A DNA stretch of 55,173 nucleotides from Streptomyces rochei (GTDB taxonomy: Bacteria > Actinomycetota > Actinomycetes > Streptomycetales > Streptomycetaceae): positions 1 through 55,173 of the forward strand of contig MUMD01000067.1 of the NCBI GenBank assembly GCA_002155895.1, given 5' to 3'. The notes beneath the pieces are model-generated. The model was not told the DNA's origin. It searched no databases and saw only the letters and a program-made list of their open reading frames with translations. Numbering within the stretch: position 1 is the stretch's first letter; each line of letters begins with the position of its first letter. Of this stretch, positions 37,672-46,101 are shown in pieces. Both the position numbers and the translations under genes were made by a program.

Positions 37672-37781
37672 CGGCCCATTATCGGACGACGTCGGGGCCG
37701 GGCCGTCCTCCGGTCGTCGTGCGCTGTCGTGCGGCCGTCGCGCGGCCGTCGTCCGGGGGCCGGAGCGGACCGGACGGGACC

Positions 37782-37829
37782 GGGCCGTACCGGAGGCGGG
37801 CCGTACCGGAGGCGAGCCGAACCGGAGCG
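37782..37829. repeat. 16-bp tandem repeat
   Basis: Two exact copies of GGGCCGTACCGGAGGC (37782-37797, 37798-37813) and a third with changes (37814-37829), in the 213-bp gap before the 132-residue conserved protein gene. The whole gap 37672-37884 is low-complexity GC-rich sequence without a supportable gene. Confidence 0.72.
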
Positions 37830-37884
37830 ACCCCGTACCGGAGCGGCCCCGGAGCGCGCCCCGGCGGTGCGGCCGGCGGCCGGC

Positions 37885-38283
37885 TCAGCGGCAGCTGTCC
37901 GCGGCCTCGATCAGCCGGGCCGCCTCGCCCAGCGCGGCCCGCAGGACGGCGGGGTCGGTGGCCAGGTCCGCCTCTCCGGGCGGCAGCAGCCAGTCCGCCC
38001 CCGCGACCGGCGGCTCCGGTTCGGTGGCGACGCGCAGTCCGCGACCGTCCGTCTCCGTGCAGGTGCTCCCGGGCACGTCCCAGGCGGCGGCCGTGCCCGA
38101 GGGCACGAGGAAACCGAGGGTGTCGCAGCCGTCGTCGTGGATCACCGGGCCCACCCCGTCACCGGCGCCCCGCCTGAGGATGTCGACCGCCTCCAGGCCC
38201 TGCCGGGTCGGGACGGTGACGACGTCGCAGGCGTCACAGGGGGCTTCGCTGATCGGTCTGGTATCCATCCCGGCCTCCACCAC
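37885..38283 (-). CDS. Small conserved protein, possible prim-pol-derived
   Basis: 132 residues from a GTG at 38283, with AGGAGGAG five bases upstream. The first part has PCDACDVVTVPTRQGLEAVD with a CxxC pair at 16-19. The middle has VGPVIHDDGCDTLGFLVPSG and the end ADWLLPPGEADLATDPAVLR. The order of elements (a strand leading to an FLVP turn, then a WLLPP turn and a final helix) faintly recalls the N-terminal part of Streptomyces primase/polymerase-like proteins, but the catalytic residues are not there. I do not recognise a function. It diverges from the XRE/TPR regulator gene with 281 bp between starts. Confidence 0.62.
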   Translation of the reverse strand: MVEAGMDTRPISEAPCDACDVVTVPTRQGLEAVDILRRGAGDGVGPVIHDDGCDTLGFLVPSGTAAAWDVPGSTCTETDGRGLRVATEPEPPVAGADWLLPPGEADLATDPAVLRAALGEAARLIEAADSCR

Positions 38284-38564
38284 GGAACTCCTCCTCGGAC
38301 GAGCGGATCGGGAGTCGGGGGGCCTCCCGGTCCACCGGGTTCAACGCGGCAGGGCGTCAACGGCTACGGCACGAATCAGCCGCAAAGGATGGCACTTCAT
38401 GGCAGATCGTGGATGAGATATCCGGTTTGTAGCCAAACACCGCGTGATCGCTTCGTCACAGCCGGTACGTTCTTGCTCGCCGGACACAGGGATGACAAAC
38501 GGAGGAACCCCGCGCGCCACCCCTTCCCGGCCTGGTTCGACGGTTCGCACGAGAGGACCCGGCC

Positions 38565-40058
38565 ATGACCTCGTCAACGGTGACCTCCCCCCGGCCCGAC
38601 CGGCCGCCGCGGCCCAACCTCGCCTTCCGGCGGTTGCGCGGCAAGCGCTCGCCGGCCGAGTTCGCGGCGGCGGTGCGCCGGGCCGCGCGCGAGATCGGCG
38701 AGCGGGTCAGCTGCGACGCGCGCTACATCGGCCGGGTCGAGGCGGGCGAGATCCGTTGCCCCAACTACGCGTACGAGCGGGTGTTCCTGCACATGTTCCC
38801 CGGCCGCACGCTCACCGACCTGGGCTTCGCGCCCCGCTCGTCGGTGCGGGGGCGCCGGGCGCGCGCCGACGAGGAGGCGACCGGGGCGCACGCGGACCGC
38901 GCGCCGGGCACCGCGAGTGAGACGCGGAGGGCGCGCGAGCCGTACGACACGCCGGACACGCAGTACCCGCACCACCCGTACGAGCCGCACCACCCGCACG
39001 ACCCGCACCACCCGTACGACCCGCATGACGACAACGAGGAGAGCGACGTGCTGCGTCGCGCATTCATGATGAGCGGTGCCACGGTGGCCGCCGCCTCGCT
39101 GGGCCCCCTGGCGCTCGCCCACGACGCGGTGGCGGCCGGGCGGCCCCCGCGCCGGGCCGGGGCGGGCCACGCGGGCGCCCTGGAGGAAGCCGTCCGCCGG
39201 ATCAGGCTGCTCGACGACCGGCACGGCGCGGACGGCCTGTACCGGCGCGCGGCGGCCCCGCTGCGGACCGCCTACGCGCTGCTGGACGCCGGCGCGACCC
39301 GGCAGGCGACGGCGGACCGGCTGTACGCGGGCGCCGGGGAACTCGCGATCTCCGTGGGCTGGCTGGCGCACGACTCCGGGCGCTTCGACGACGCCCGCTC
39401 CCACTACGCCGAGGCCCTCGCCACCTCCCGCATGACCGGCGACCCCGCCCTGGAGGCGCACGCCTTCTGCAACATGGCGTTCCTGGCCCGGGACGCCGGG
39501 CGGCCCCGCGAGGCGGTGCGGGCCGCCCAGGCCGCACAGCGCGCCGCCCGGTCGCTGGGCTCGGCCCGGCTGCTGTCCCTGCTCGCCCTGCGCGAGGCGG
39601 GGGGCTGGGCGGGGCTCGCCGACCGGGTCGGCTGCGAGCAGGCGCTGACCCGGGCGCAGGCCCTGTTCGGGCAGGGGCCCTCGGACGCCGACCCGGAGTG
39701 GATGACGTTCTACGGCGAGGCGGAGCTGGAGGGGCTGGAGGCCCAGTGCTGGTCCACCCTGGGCGACTGGCCCCGGGCGGCCCGGCACGCACGGCGGGCG
39801 GCCGCGCTGCAGGACCCGCACTTCACCAGGAACCTCGCGCTGTACTCGGCGGAACTCGCCGACGACCTGGCCCGCGGCGGGCGGCCCGACGAGGCGGCCG
39901 GGGCGGGCATGCGGGTCCTGGACCTGCTCGGCGAGGTCCAGTCCTCCCGGATCCACACCATGCTGGCGGGCACGGCCCGCGTGCTGCTGCCGCACCGGCG
40001 GGCGTCGGGCGTCTCGGCCTTCCTGGACCGCCACGCCTCGCTCCCCCGGACGGCGTGA
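38565..40058 (+). CDS. XRE-like regulator with His-rich linker and TPR domain
   Basis: 497 residues. N-terminal helix-turn-helix-like part (RRLRGKRSPAEFAAAVRRAA; VSCDARYIGRVEAGEIRCPN) is of the Streptomyces NsdA-like/XRE regulator type. A linker (about 125-165) contains tandem tripeptide-like units of His, Pro, Asp and Tyr (YPHHPYEPHHPHDPHHPY). Then comes a short hydrophobic segment (SGATVAAASLGPLALAHDAV) preceded by LRRAFMM, looking like a Tat-type motif in an internal position. The last 300 residues are helical TPR-like repeats (GELAISVGWLAHDSGRFDDA; AFCNMAFLARDAGRPREAVR). Related proteins regulate development and antibiotics. The His-rich linker is unusual and could bind metal. Confidence 0.75.
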   Translation: MTSSTVTSPRPDRPPRPNLAFRRLRGKRSPAEFAAAVRRAAREIGERVSCDARYIGRVEAGEIRCPNYAYERVFLHMFPGRTLTDLGFAPRSSVRGRRARADEEATGAHADRAPGTASETRRAREPYDTPDTQYPHHPYEPHHPHDPHHPYDPHDDNEESDVLRRAFMMSGATVAAASLGPLALAHDAVAAGRPPRRAGAGHAGALEEAVRRIRLLDDRHGADGLYRRAAAPLRTAYALLDAGATRQATADRLYAGAGELAISVGWLAHDSGRFDDARSHYAEALATSRMTGDPALEAHAFCNMAFLARDAGRPREAVRAAQAAQRAARSLGSARLLSLLALREAGGWAGLADRVGCEQALTRAQALFGQGPSDADPEWMTFYGEAELEGLEAQCWSTLGDWPRAARHARRAAALQDPHFTRNLALYSAELADDLARGGRPDEAAGAGMRVLDLLGEVQSSRIHTMLAGTARVLLPHRRASGVSAFLDRHASLPRTA

Positions 40059-40147
40059 CGCCCTGCGCGGCCCGTGGCCACGGCACCCCGTACCGCGGCG
40101 GCGGTGGGGCTCGGGCGCCCTTCGGGGCGCGGCCCCGCCCCGTCGGC

Positions 40148-40744
40148 TCAGCCCGCCAGGTGCCCCATGTCGTTCCAGCTCTCCAGCGCCGGCTCCCCGT
40201 ACGCCCACCCCAGCACCGACAGCGACGTCGGGTTCAGCCGTATCCGGGCCGCGAAGTCCAGCGGCAGCCCCAGCCACCGCGCACCGATCGACCGCAGGAT
40301 GTGCCCGTGGGCGAAGACCAGCACGTCGCGGTCCGCCTCCCGCGCCCACGCCACGACCTCGTCCGCGCGCGCGGTGACGTCCGCCAGGCTCTCGCCCTCC
40401 GGGACCCCGTCCCGCCAGATCAGCCAGCCGGGCCGGACCGCCTGGATCTCGGCCGGCGTCATCCCCTCGTACGCCCCGTAGTCCCACTCCATCAGCGTGT
40501 CCCACGGGCGGGCGCGCTCCCCGAAGCCGGCGAGTTCGCAGGTCTCCCGCGCGCGGGAGAGCGGGCTGGTGCGCACCTCGACGCCGGGCAGCCCGTCGAG
40601 CGGCGACCGGTGCAGCCGCTCGCCGAGCAGTTTCGCGCCGCGGCGGCCCTCTTCGAGCAACGGCACATCGGTCCTGCCGGTGTGCTTGCCGGACAGCGAC
40701 CACTCGGTCTGTCCGTGCCGGGCCAGCAGGATGCGCGGTGCCAT
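40148..40744 (-). CDS. Histidine phosphatase (phosphoglycerate-mutase-like)
   Basis: 198 residues from the ATG at 40744. Catalytic motif [20 protein letters not shown] at the N-terminus (LARHGQT with the phospho-His), [14 protein letters not shown] with the second Arg, [14 protein letters not shown] with the acid/base Glu, and [20 protein letters not shown] with the second active-site His. This is the branch-1 histidine phosphatase fold. The likely substrate is a small phosphate ester; a phosphoglycerate mutase or acid-phosphatase role cannot be told apart from sequence. It stands alone, convergent with the regulator and divergent from the PAP2 gene. Confidence 0.92.
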   Translation of the reverse strand: MAPRILLARHGQTEWSLSGKHTGRTDVPLLEEGRRGAKLLGERLHRSPLDGLPGVEVRTSPLSRARETCELAGFGERARPWDTLMEWDYGAYEGMTPAEIQAVRPGWLIWRDGVPEGESLADVTARADEVVAWAREADRDVLVFAHGHILRSIGARWLGLPLDFAARIRLNPTSLSVLGWAYGEPALESWNDMGHLAG

Positions 40745-40932
40745 GAAGGGGGCCTTTCCGGGAGAAATGTCAGGGCCGACCCCTCCATCATCGCGTACGC
40801 CCGATCCGGGCAACCCGGGGGGCGATCCCGGCGTCTATCAGGGCCGAGGGCGCCCCGTGAACCGGGTGCGCACAGGCCGTAGAGTGGCACGTCCATGTCG
40901 ACTGGGCGCGAGCGAGAACGAGAAGGGGGAGG

Positions 40933-41952
40933 GTGATCGGATTGCCGCACACCGAGGCACCGGGCACCGAGGCGACCCCGAGGACCCGGCTGCGCTGGTG
41001 GACCGAGCTGCCGCTCATCCTCCTCGTCTACGCCTGCTACTCCGCGGGACGTCTCCTCGTCCGGGGCGACGTCTCCGACGCGGTCGACCACGGCCTGGCC
41101 ATCCTGGACATCGAGAAGGCGCTCTTCCTCAACGCGGAGCACCCGCTCAACCGCCTGTTCACCCGCGAGCCCTGGATCGGCATACCGGCGGACTTCTGGT
41201 ACGCGTCGCTGCACTACCTGGTCACCCCGGTGATCCTGATCTGGCTCTTCCGCTCGCGCACGGTGCACTACCGGGCCGCCCGCACCTGGCTGATGACGTC
41301 CACGTTCATCGGCCTCATCGGCTTCACCCTGCTGCCCACCTGCCCGCCCCGGCTGCTGGACGCGAGCCACGGGTTCGTCGACACGATGGCCCAGTACAGC
41401 TCGTACGGCTGGTGGGGCGGCGAGGCGAGCGCGCCGCGCGGCCTGGGCGGGATGACCAACCAGTACGCGGCCATGCCGAGCCTGCACGTGGGCTGGTCCC
41501 TGTGGTGCGGCGTGATGCTGTGGCGCCACGGCGGCACGCGGGCGGCCAAGGTGGCCGGCGTCGTCTATCCGCTGGTGACCACGATCGTGGTGATGGGCAC
41601 CGCCAACCACTACTTCCTCGACGCGGTCGCGGGCGCGGCCGTGATGGGGGCGGGGCTGCTGCTGACGCCGTTCGTGCTGCGGGCCTCGAACCGGGCGCGG
41701 GCCCTGCTGCCGGCCCGGTTCACGACGGGCACCGCCGCTCACGCGTCCGGTGCCGAGCGCGCCGCCGGCCCGGCGGACACACCCGCCGCACCGGCCTCCG
41801 GCGCCGCGCATTCCCCGATTGTCAGTGGTGGATGCCAGACTTCCGCGGGTGAGCGATTTCCACGGCAGCGTGAGCAGCGGCTGGAAGCGGGAGCCGAGCC
41901 GGACCCCTCCCCCTCGGACGCGGGGGACGAGACTCCGGCACCGGCTCGCTGA
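40933..41952 (+). CDS. PAP2-family membrane phosphotransferase/phosphatase
   Basis: 339 residues from a GTG with AAGGGGGAGG immediately upstream. About six membrane helices occupy residues 20-265. The PAP2 active-site pieces are AAMPSLHVGWSLWCG (PSLH) and GTANHYFLDAVAG (HxxxD); the first KxxxxxxRP motif is replaced by LPTCPPRLLDASHGF. This matches the AUR1/inositol-phosphoryl-transfer branch found in actinobacteria rather than a classic phosphatidate phosphatase. A hydrophilic Pro/Ala/Arg tail of about 75 residues ends the protein, and its last 104 bp overlap the start of the nuclease gene in another frame. The role is probably lipid head-group transfer or hydrolysis at the membrane. Confidence 0.85.
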   Translation: MIGLPHTEAPGTEATPRTRLRWWTELPLILLVYACYSAGRLLVRGDVSDAVDHGLAILDIEKALFLNAEHPLNRLFTREPWIGIPADFWYASLHYLVTPVILIWLFRSRTVHYRAARTWLMTSTFIGLIGFTLLPTCPPRLLDASHGFVDTMAQYSSYGWWGGEASAPRGLGGMTNQYAAMPSLHVGWSLWCGVMLWRHGGTRAAKVAGVVYPLVTTIVVMGTANHYFLDAVAGAAVMGAGLLLTPFVLRASNRARALLPARFTTGTAAHASGAERAAGPADTPAAPASGAAHSPIVSGGCQTSAGERFPRQREQRLEAGAEPDPSPSDAGDETPAPAR

Positions 41953-43075
41953 GCTGCGCGGCCCCGACGTGCCGGCCAAGGCGCTGGACGCCCGGGCGCT
42001 GGCCGCCCTCGCCGCCAACCCGGGCTGCCGGCGGCGCGCGATCCTCGACGGTGCCGGGGTGGACAAGGCGTCGCTGGCGAGCGCGCTGGGCTCGCCGTCG
42101 GTCTTCGGGCAGTCGCAGTTCGCGCTCACCCGGGGCAACGCGTTCGAGGCGCGGGTCAAGGCGGACGGCGGCGCGGAGCTGCTGCGGCTGGTGCACGAGA
42201 GGCTGGACCGGGGCGCCGAGCCGCCCGCCGCCGGCGCGCACGTGCCCGACCTGTCCGCGACCGGCCCCGAGGGCCGCGCGGCCCGCACGGCGCTGGCGCT
42301 GCGCGAGGCCACCACCGGCTCCGCCGGTACGCCCGGCGGTCCCGGCGCCTGGACGCTGCTCGACCACCCGATGCTCGCCCTGGACGTCGCCGGGTCCCCC
42401 GCCTTCCTCGAGCCGGACGCCGTGGTGGTGCACCCGGACGGCAGCTGGACGGTGGTGGAGATCAAGTCCTTCCCCATGCTGGACGGCTCCGCCGACCCGG
42501 CGAAGGTGGGCGCCGCCGCCCGGCAGGCCGCGGTGTACGTACTGGCCCTGGAGCGGGTCGCCGCCCGGCTGGATCCCGCCCCGCGCGTGCGCGACCGGGT
42601 GCTCCTCGTGTGCCCGAAGGACTTCTCCAACCTGCCCACCGCGTCCGCGGTCGACGTGCGCAGGCAGCGCGCGGTCACCGGCCGCCAGCTGGCCCGGCTG
42701 ACCCGCATCGAGGACATCGCGGACGCGCTCCCCGACGGCGTCTGCTTCTCCCCCGAGCTGCCGGCCGAGGAGCTGACGGCCGCGGTCGAGGCGGTCCCGG
42801 CGACGTACGCGCCCGAGTGCCTGTCCGCCTGCGAGCTGGCCTTCCACTGCCGTGCCCGGTCCCGCGAGGCCGGTGCGGTGACCGCGCTGGGCCGCCCGGT
42901 GCGGGCCGAGCTGGGCGGTATGTCGACGGTCGAGGAGGTGCTGGCGGCGGCCCGCGGCGAGGCCGGCGACCCGGACGACCCGGCGGTGGCGGCGCTGCGC
43001 AGGGCGGCGCGGCTGCGCGCGGAGGCCCTCGCGGCGGCCGGCGCCGGGACGCGAGAGGCGGCCGTGTGTCCCTGA
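41849..43075 (+). CDS. Cas4/AddB-like Fe-S nuclease (RecB family)
   Basis: 408 residues from a GTG at 41849. GTGs at 41825/41828 are alternatives, and none has a strong ribosome site. The whole RecB-family PD-(D/E)xK set is present: GNAFE (97-101), EPD with Asp190, EIK with Glu204 and Lys206, and the QxxxY helix (Gln226 to Tyr230). Four cysteines are placed as in Cas4, AddB and Dna2 iron-sulphur nucleases: Cys60 before motif I, then CLSACELAFHC (Cys324, 328, 334) at the end. It should bind a 4Fe-4S cluster and cut single-stranded DNA ends. It overlaps the next gene by 10 bp, and an SF1B helicase follows. No cas1/cas2 or CRISPR repeat is present, so a CRISPR role is unlikely. Confidence 0.8.
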   Translation: MSDFHGSVSSGWKREPSRTPPPRTRGTRLRHRLAELRGPDVPAKALDARALAALAANPGCRRRAILDGAGVDKASLASALGSPSVFGQSQFALTRGNAFEARVKADGGAELLRLVHERLDRGAEPPAAGAHVPDLSATGPEGRAARTALALREATTGSAGTPGGPGAWTLLDHPMLALDVAGSPAFLEPDAVVVHPDGSWTVVEIKSFPMLDGSADPAKVGAAARQAAVYVLALERVAARLDPAPRVRDRVLLVCPKDFSNLPTASAVDVRRQRAVTGRQLARLTRIEDIADALPDGVCFSPELPAEELTAAVEAVPATYAPECLSACELAFHCRARSREAGAVTALGRPVRAELGGMSTVEEVLAAARGEAGDPDDPAVAALRRAARLRAEALAAAGAGTREAAVCP

Positions 43076-44664
43076 TCACCACGCTGGCCCGGCTGGAGGC
43101 CGTGCGCACCGGCCGCGCCCAGCCCGCCGCCACCGTCCGGCACCGCCACCTGTCCGACCGTCCGCTGGTCTTCGTGCCGCTGATCACCGCCGGTGAGGCC
43201 GGCGCCCCGCTCGGCGCCCTGGTCGGCACCGACCGGGACGCGCCGCGTCTGCTGGTCGTCCCGCAGCCCCGCGACCGCGACCTGCGCTTCGCCTTCCTCG
43301 CCGAGCTGGCCGGCGTCGTGCTGCCGCACATCGAGGCGTACGCGGACAGCGTCGAGCCCGCCGAGCGCACCGAGACCGACCCGGAGACGGGCAAGCGGGT
43401 CAAGGTCGAGGTCGACCTGTGCGCGGACGCCGCGCAGCTGATCGTGCCCTCCCGCGCGGGTGTCGACTTCGTCCGGCTGCTGGGCCGGTCGATGCGGTTC
43501 CGGCGTACGACGGAGCAGGACCCGGAGACACCGCACCCCGCGCCGCCGAGGGTGCCGCTGCTCGGCCGGTGGCTGACCCACTACGGCGAGCGGGCCCGGG
43601 TGCCCGGTTCCTCGCTGCTGCTCGCCATGACCGATCTGCTGGGCCGGCACTGGGCGACCGGGCAGTCCACGCTGGAGGACCAGCACCTGGGCGCGCTGCT
43701 CGCCTGGATCGCCCCGGGCGACGAGGGTCCGACGGGCGCGGAGGCGGCCCGCCGGGCCGAGCTGGCCCGCGACGCCGACGGGCAGCTGCTGTGCCCGCCC
43801 GCGGGCCCGGCCACCGACCCGGCCTTCGACAACAAGCTGCTGGCCCCCGCCATCGAGCGCTACGACCGGGCGCGCACCGCGCTCGCCGCCGCCGAGGACG
43901 GTGTGGAGGCCGACGACCGGCTGGGCGCCGTCACCGCCGCCGAGCGGGAGGTCCGCGCACTGGTCGAGAGCCGCACGCGGCCGACCTGGGACGCGGTGTG
44001 GCGGGGCCTGGACCTGCTGCGGGAGCTGCCCGCCGGGGCGCACGTCGAGGACCGGTGGACCCGGGACCGCTGGTCGTTCACGTCCCACCGCGACCGCGTC
44101 CTCGCGGGCGAGCCCCCGCAGCCGCGCCGCGACGACGCGGTGACGGCCGCCAACAAGCTCGCCACGCGGGAGCGGGAGCAGGCCCGGCTGGAGGCGCAGG
44201 AGGCGCTGGACGACCCGCTGGTGATGGCGGGGCGGCGGCTGGCCGGGGAGGCGTTCGCCGGGGAGGTCATCGACGTGGTGATGGCGTACAGCGAGAGCAA
44301 ACGGCCGAGTCCGCGTCCGCTGGTCACGGTCCGCACGGACGACCGCCCGCACCTGGGCGAGCGGGTGAAGGTCCACCGGTCGCTGGGCGGCAGGCCGCAG
44401 GCGGCCGAGTTCGTCGCACAGGAGGACGAGGGCGTCCTCGTGCTGCGGATCGTGGACCGGATGGGTCGGGGCAAGGAGCCCGAGGCCGGGTCGGTGCCGG
44501 AGAAGGGCGACCGGGTCTGCTTCACCCTCTTCGAGCACGAGCAGCGGGGCGGCGCGAAGCTGCCCGACCCGGAGGGGACCCCGTGGACGCACGGCGGGCC
44601 GCCCGGCGAGACGGCGGCCGTGCCGGAGGCGGCCGACGCCCAGACGGAGGAGGACGTGCTGTGA
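43066..44664 (+). CDS. Unrecognised protein linking nuclease and helicase genes
   Basis: 532 residues from a GTG at 43066, overlapping the nuclease stop. I do not recognise the family. The first 130 residues look alpha/beta (SLITTLARLEAVRTG; PLVFVPLITAGEAGAPLGAL; DLRFAFLAELAGVVLPHIEA). The middle is mostly helical and charged (AAEREVRALVESRTRPTWDA; AANKLATREREQARLEAQEA, possibly coiled coil at about 360-385). The end (about 405-500) is beta-rich (RPLVTVRTDDRPHLGERVKV; EGVLVLRIVDRMGRG; KGDRVCFTLFEHEQRGG), suggesting a small barrel. A barrel is also found inserted in Dna2/Upf1 helicases, so this protein may supply such a part in trans; that is a guess. Overlaps on both sides imply a fixed stoichiometric complex. 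Confidence 0.78.
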   Translation: MSLITTLARLEAVRTGRAQPAATVRHRHLSDRPLVFVPLITAGEAGAPLGALVGTDRDAPRLLVVPQPRDRDLRFAFLAELAGVVLPHIEAYADSVEPAERTETDPETGKRVKVEVDLCADAAQLIVPSRAGVDFVRLLGRSMRFRRTTEQDPETPHPAPPRVPLLGRWLTHYGERARVPGSSLLLAMTDLLGRHWATGQSTLEDQHLGALLAWIAPGDEGPTGAEAARRAELARDADGQLLCPPAGPATDPAFDNKLLAPAIERYDRARTALAAAEDGVEADDRLGAVTAAEREVRALVESRTRPTWDAVWRGLDLLRELPAGAHVEDRWTRDRWSFTSHRDRVLAGEPPQPRRDDAVTAANKLATREREQARLEAQEALDDPLVMAGRRLAGEAFAGEVIDVVMAYSESKRPSPRPLVTVRTDDRPHLGERVKVHRSLGGRPQAAEFVAQEDEGVLVLRIVDRMGRGKEPEAGSVPEKGDRVCFTLFEHEQRGGAKLPDPEGTPWTHGGPPGETAAVPEAADAQTEEDVL

Positions 44665-46022
44665 CCGCCGAGACCACCGCGGCCCCCGCCGCCCCGGTCC
44701 TGGACCCGGGTGCCGAGGCGGCCCGCGCCACCGCCGCGATCCTCCACGACACCCTGCACGGCGCCGAGCGCGGTGTCGTCGTCGACTCCCCGCCCGGCGC
44801 CGGCAAGTCCACGCTGGTGGTGCGGGCGGCGCTGGAGCTGGCCGAGGCGGGCCGGCCCCTGATGGTCGTCGCGCAGACCAACGCCCAGGTCGACGACCTC
44901 GTCCTGCGCCTCGCCGAGAAGAACCCGGACCTGCCGGTGGGCCGCCTGCACAGCAGCGACGCCGACCCGTACGACAAGGCGCTCGACGGCCTGGAGAACG
45001 TACGCACGTCGGCGAAGGCCGCCGATCTCGCCGGGCAAGCCGTCGTGCTGTCGACGGCGGCGAAGTGGGCGCACGTCAAGGTGGACGAGCCGTGGCGGCA
45101 CGCGATCGTGGACGAGGCGTACCAGATGCGGTCCGACTCGCTGCTGGCGGTGGCCGGGCTGTTCGAGCGGGCGCTGTTCGTGGGCGACCCGGGTCAGCTG
45201 GACCCGTTCGCGACGGTGGGCAGCGAGCAGTGGGCGGGCCTGTCGCACGATCCGTCCGCGTCGGCCGTGACGACGCTGCTGGCCCACAACCCGACCCTGC
45301 CCCAGCACCGGCTGCCGGTGTCCTGGCGGCTGCCGGCGTCGGCGGCCCCCCTCGTCTCGGACGCCTTCTACCCGTACACGCCGTTCCGCAGCGGCACCGG
45401 TCACGGCGACCGTCGGCTGGCCTTCTCCGTCGCCTCGGACGGCTCGGGCCCGGATCAGGTGATCGACGAGGCCGCCCGCTCGGGGTGGGGGCTGCTGGAG
45501 CTGCCCCCGCGGCACACGCCGCGCACCGACCCGGAGGCGGTGCGGGCGGTGGCGTCGGTGGTGCGGCGGCTCCTGGACCGGCGGGGCGCGGCGACGTCCG
45601 AGCGCGCGCCGGAGCCCGTGCTCCTGACCGCCGACCGCGTCGCCGTCGGCACGGCCCACCGCGACCAGGCGGCGGCCATCCGGGCGGCGCTGGCCGACGT
45701 CGGGGTCACGGAGGTCACCGTGGACACGGCGAACCGGCTCCAGGGCCGCGAGTACGACGTCACCGTCGTCCTGCACCCGCTGTCGGGCCGCCCCGACGCC
45801 ACCGCCTTCCACCTGGAGACGGGCCGCCTGTGCGTCCTGGCCTCCCGTCACCGGCACGCCTGCGTCGTGGTCTGCCGGGCGGGGGTCGACGAGCTGCTGG
45901 ACGACTACCCGTCCACGGAGCCGGTCCAGCTGGGGACGCCGGTGAAGTTCCCGGACGGCTGGGAGGCGAACCACGCGGTGCTGGCGCACCTCGCGGAACA
46001 CCGGGTCCCCTGGCGGCCCTGA
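44661..46022 (+). CDS. SF1B (Dna2/Upf1-like) DNA helicase
   Basis: 453 residues from a GTG overlapping the previous stop, with GGAGGAGGA upstream. Helicase motifs in order: Walker A SPPGAGKST (43-51), Ia VVAQTNAQVDDLVLRLAE, Walker B/II IVDEAYQM (DEAxQ, the Upf1/Dna2 form), III FVGDPGQLDPFA, IV VSWRLPASA, V DTANRLQGREYDVTVVL and VI CVLASRHRHACVVV. The set is complete, so it should be an active ATPase translocating 5' to 3', as most SF1B members do. It is shorter than Upf1-like helicases and has no nuclease domain of its own. The nuclease encoded two genes upstream would complete a Dna2-like machine. No terminator is obvious after it; the MarR gene starts 79 bp later on the same strand. Confidence 0.87.
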   Translation: MTAETTAAPAAPVLDPGAEAARATAAILHDTLHGAERGVVVDSPPGAGKSTLVVRAALELAEAGRPLMVVAQTNAQVDDLVLRLAEKNPDLPVGRLHSSDADPYDKALDGLENVRTSAKAADLAGQAVVLSTAAKWAHVKVDEPWRHAIVDEAYQMRSDSLLAVAGLFERALFVGDPGQLDPFATVGSEQWAGLSHDPSASAVTTLLAHNPTLPQHRLPVSWRLPASAAPLVSDAFYPYTPFRSGTGHGDRRLAFSVASDGSGPDQVIDEAARSGWGLLELPPRHTPRTDPEAVRAVASVVRRLLDRRGAATSERAPEPVLLTADRVAVGTAHRDQAAAIRAALADVGVTEVTVDTANRLQGREYDVTVVLHPLSGRPDATAFHLETGRLCVLASRHRHACVVVCRAGVDELLDDYPSTEPVQLGTPVKFPDGWEANHAVLAHLAEHRVPWRP

Positions 46023-46101
46023 GGCCGTCGCTCCGGGGCCTGTTCGCCGGATCCCTCAGGGCTAAGATTTCACCACCGAACACATGCCGCGAGGGGAAGA
46101 C

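Noticed and set aside
41849..43075. CRISPR adaptation nuclease Cas4
   Set aside because: The fold and cysteines fit the Cas4/AddB family, but without cas1, cas2 or repeats a CRISPR function has no support; the helicase partner points to DNA-end processing.
40492..44592. A 1366-codon open frame on the minus strand across the PAP2, nuclease and middle-protein genes
   Set aside because: It is an antisense shadow caused by high GC: low-complexity Arg/Gly/Pro-rich translation, no domain, and it overlaps well-supported genes with clear motifs on the other strand.
41849..46022. Recently acquired mobile defence island
   Set aside because: Codon use and GC look like the neighbours, flanking genes are ordinary chromosomal ones, and no integrase, transposase or attachment repeat is visible.
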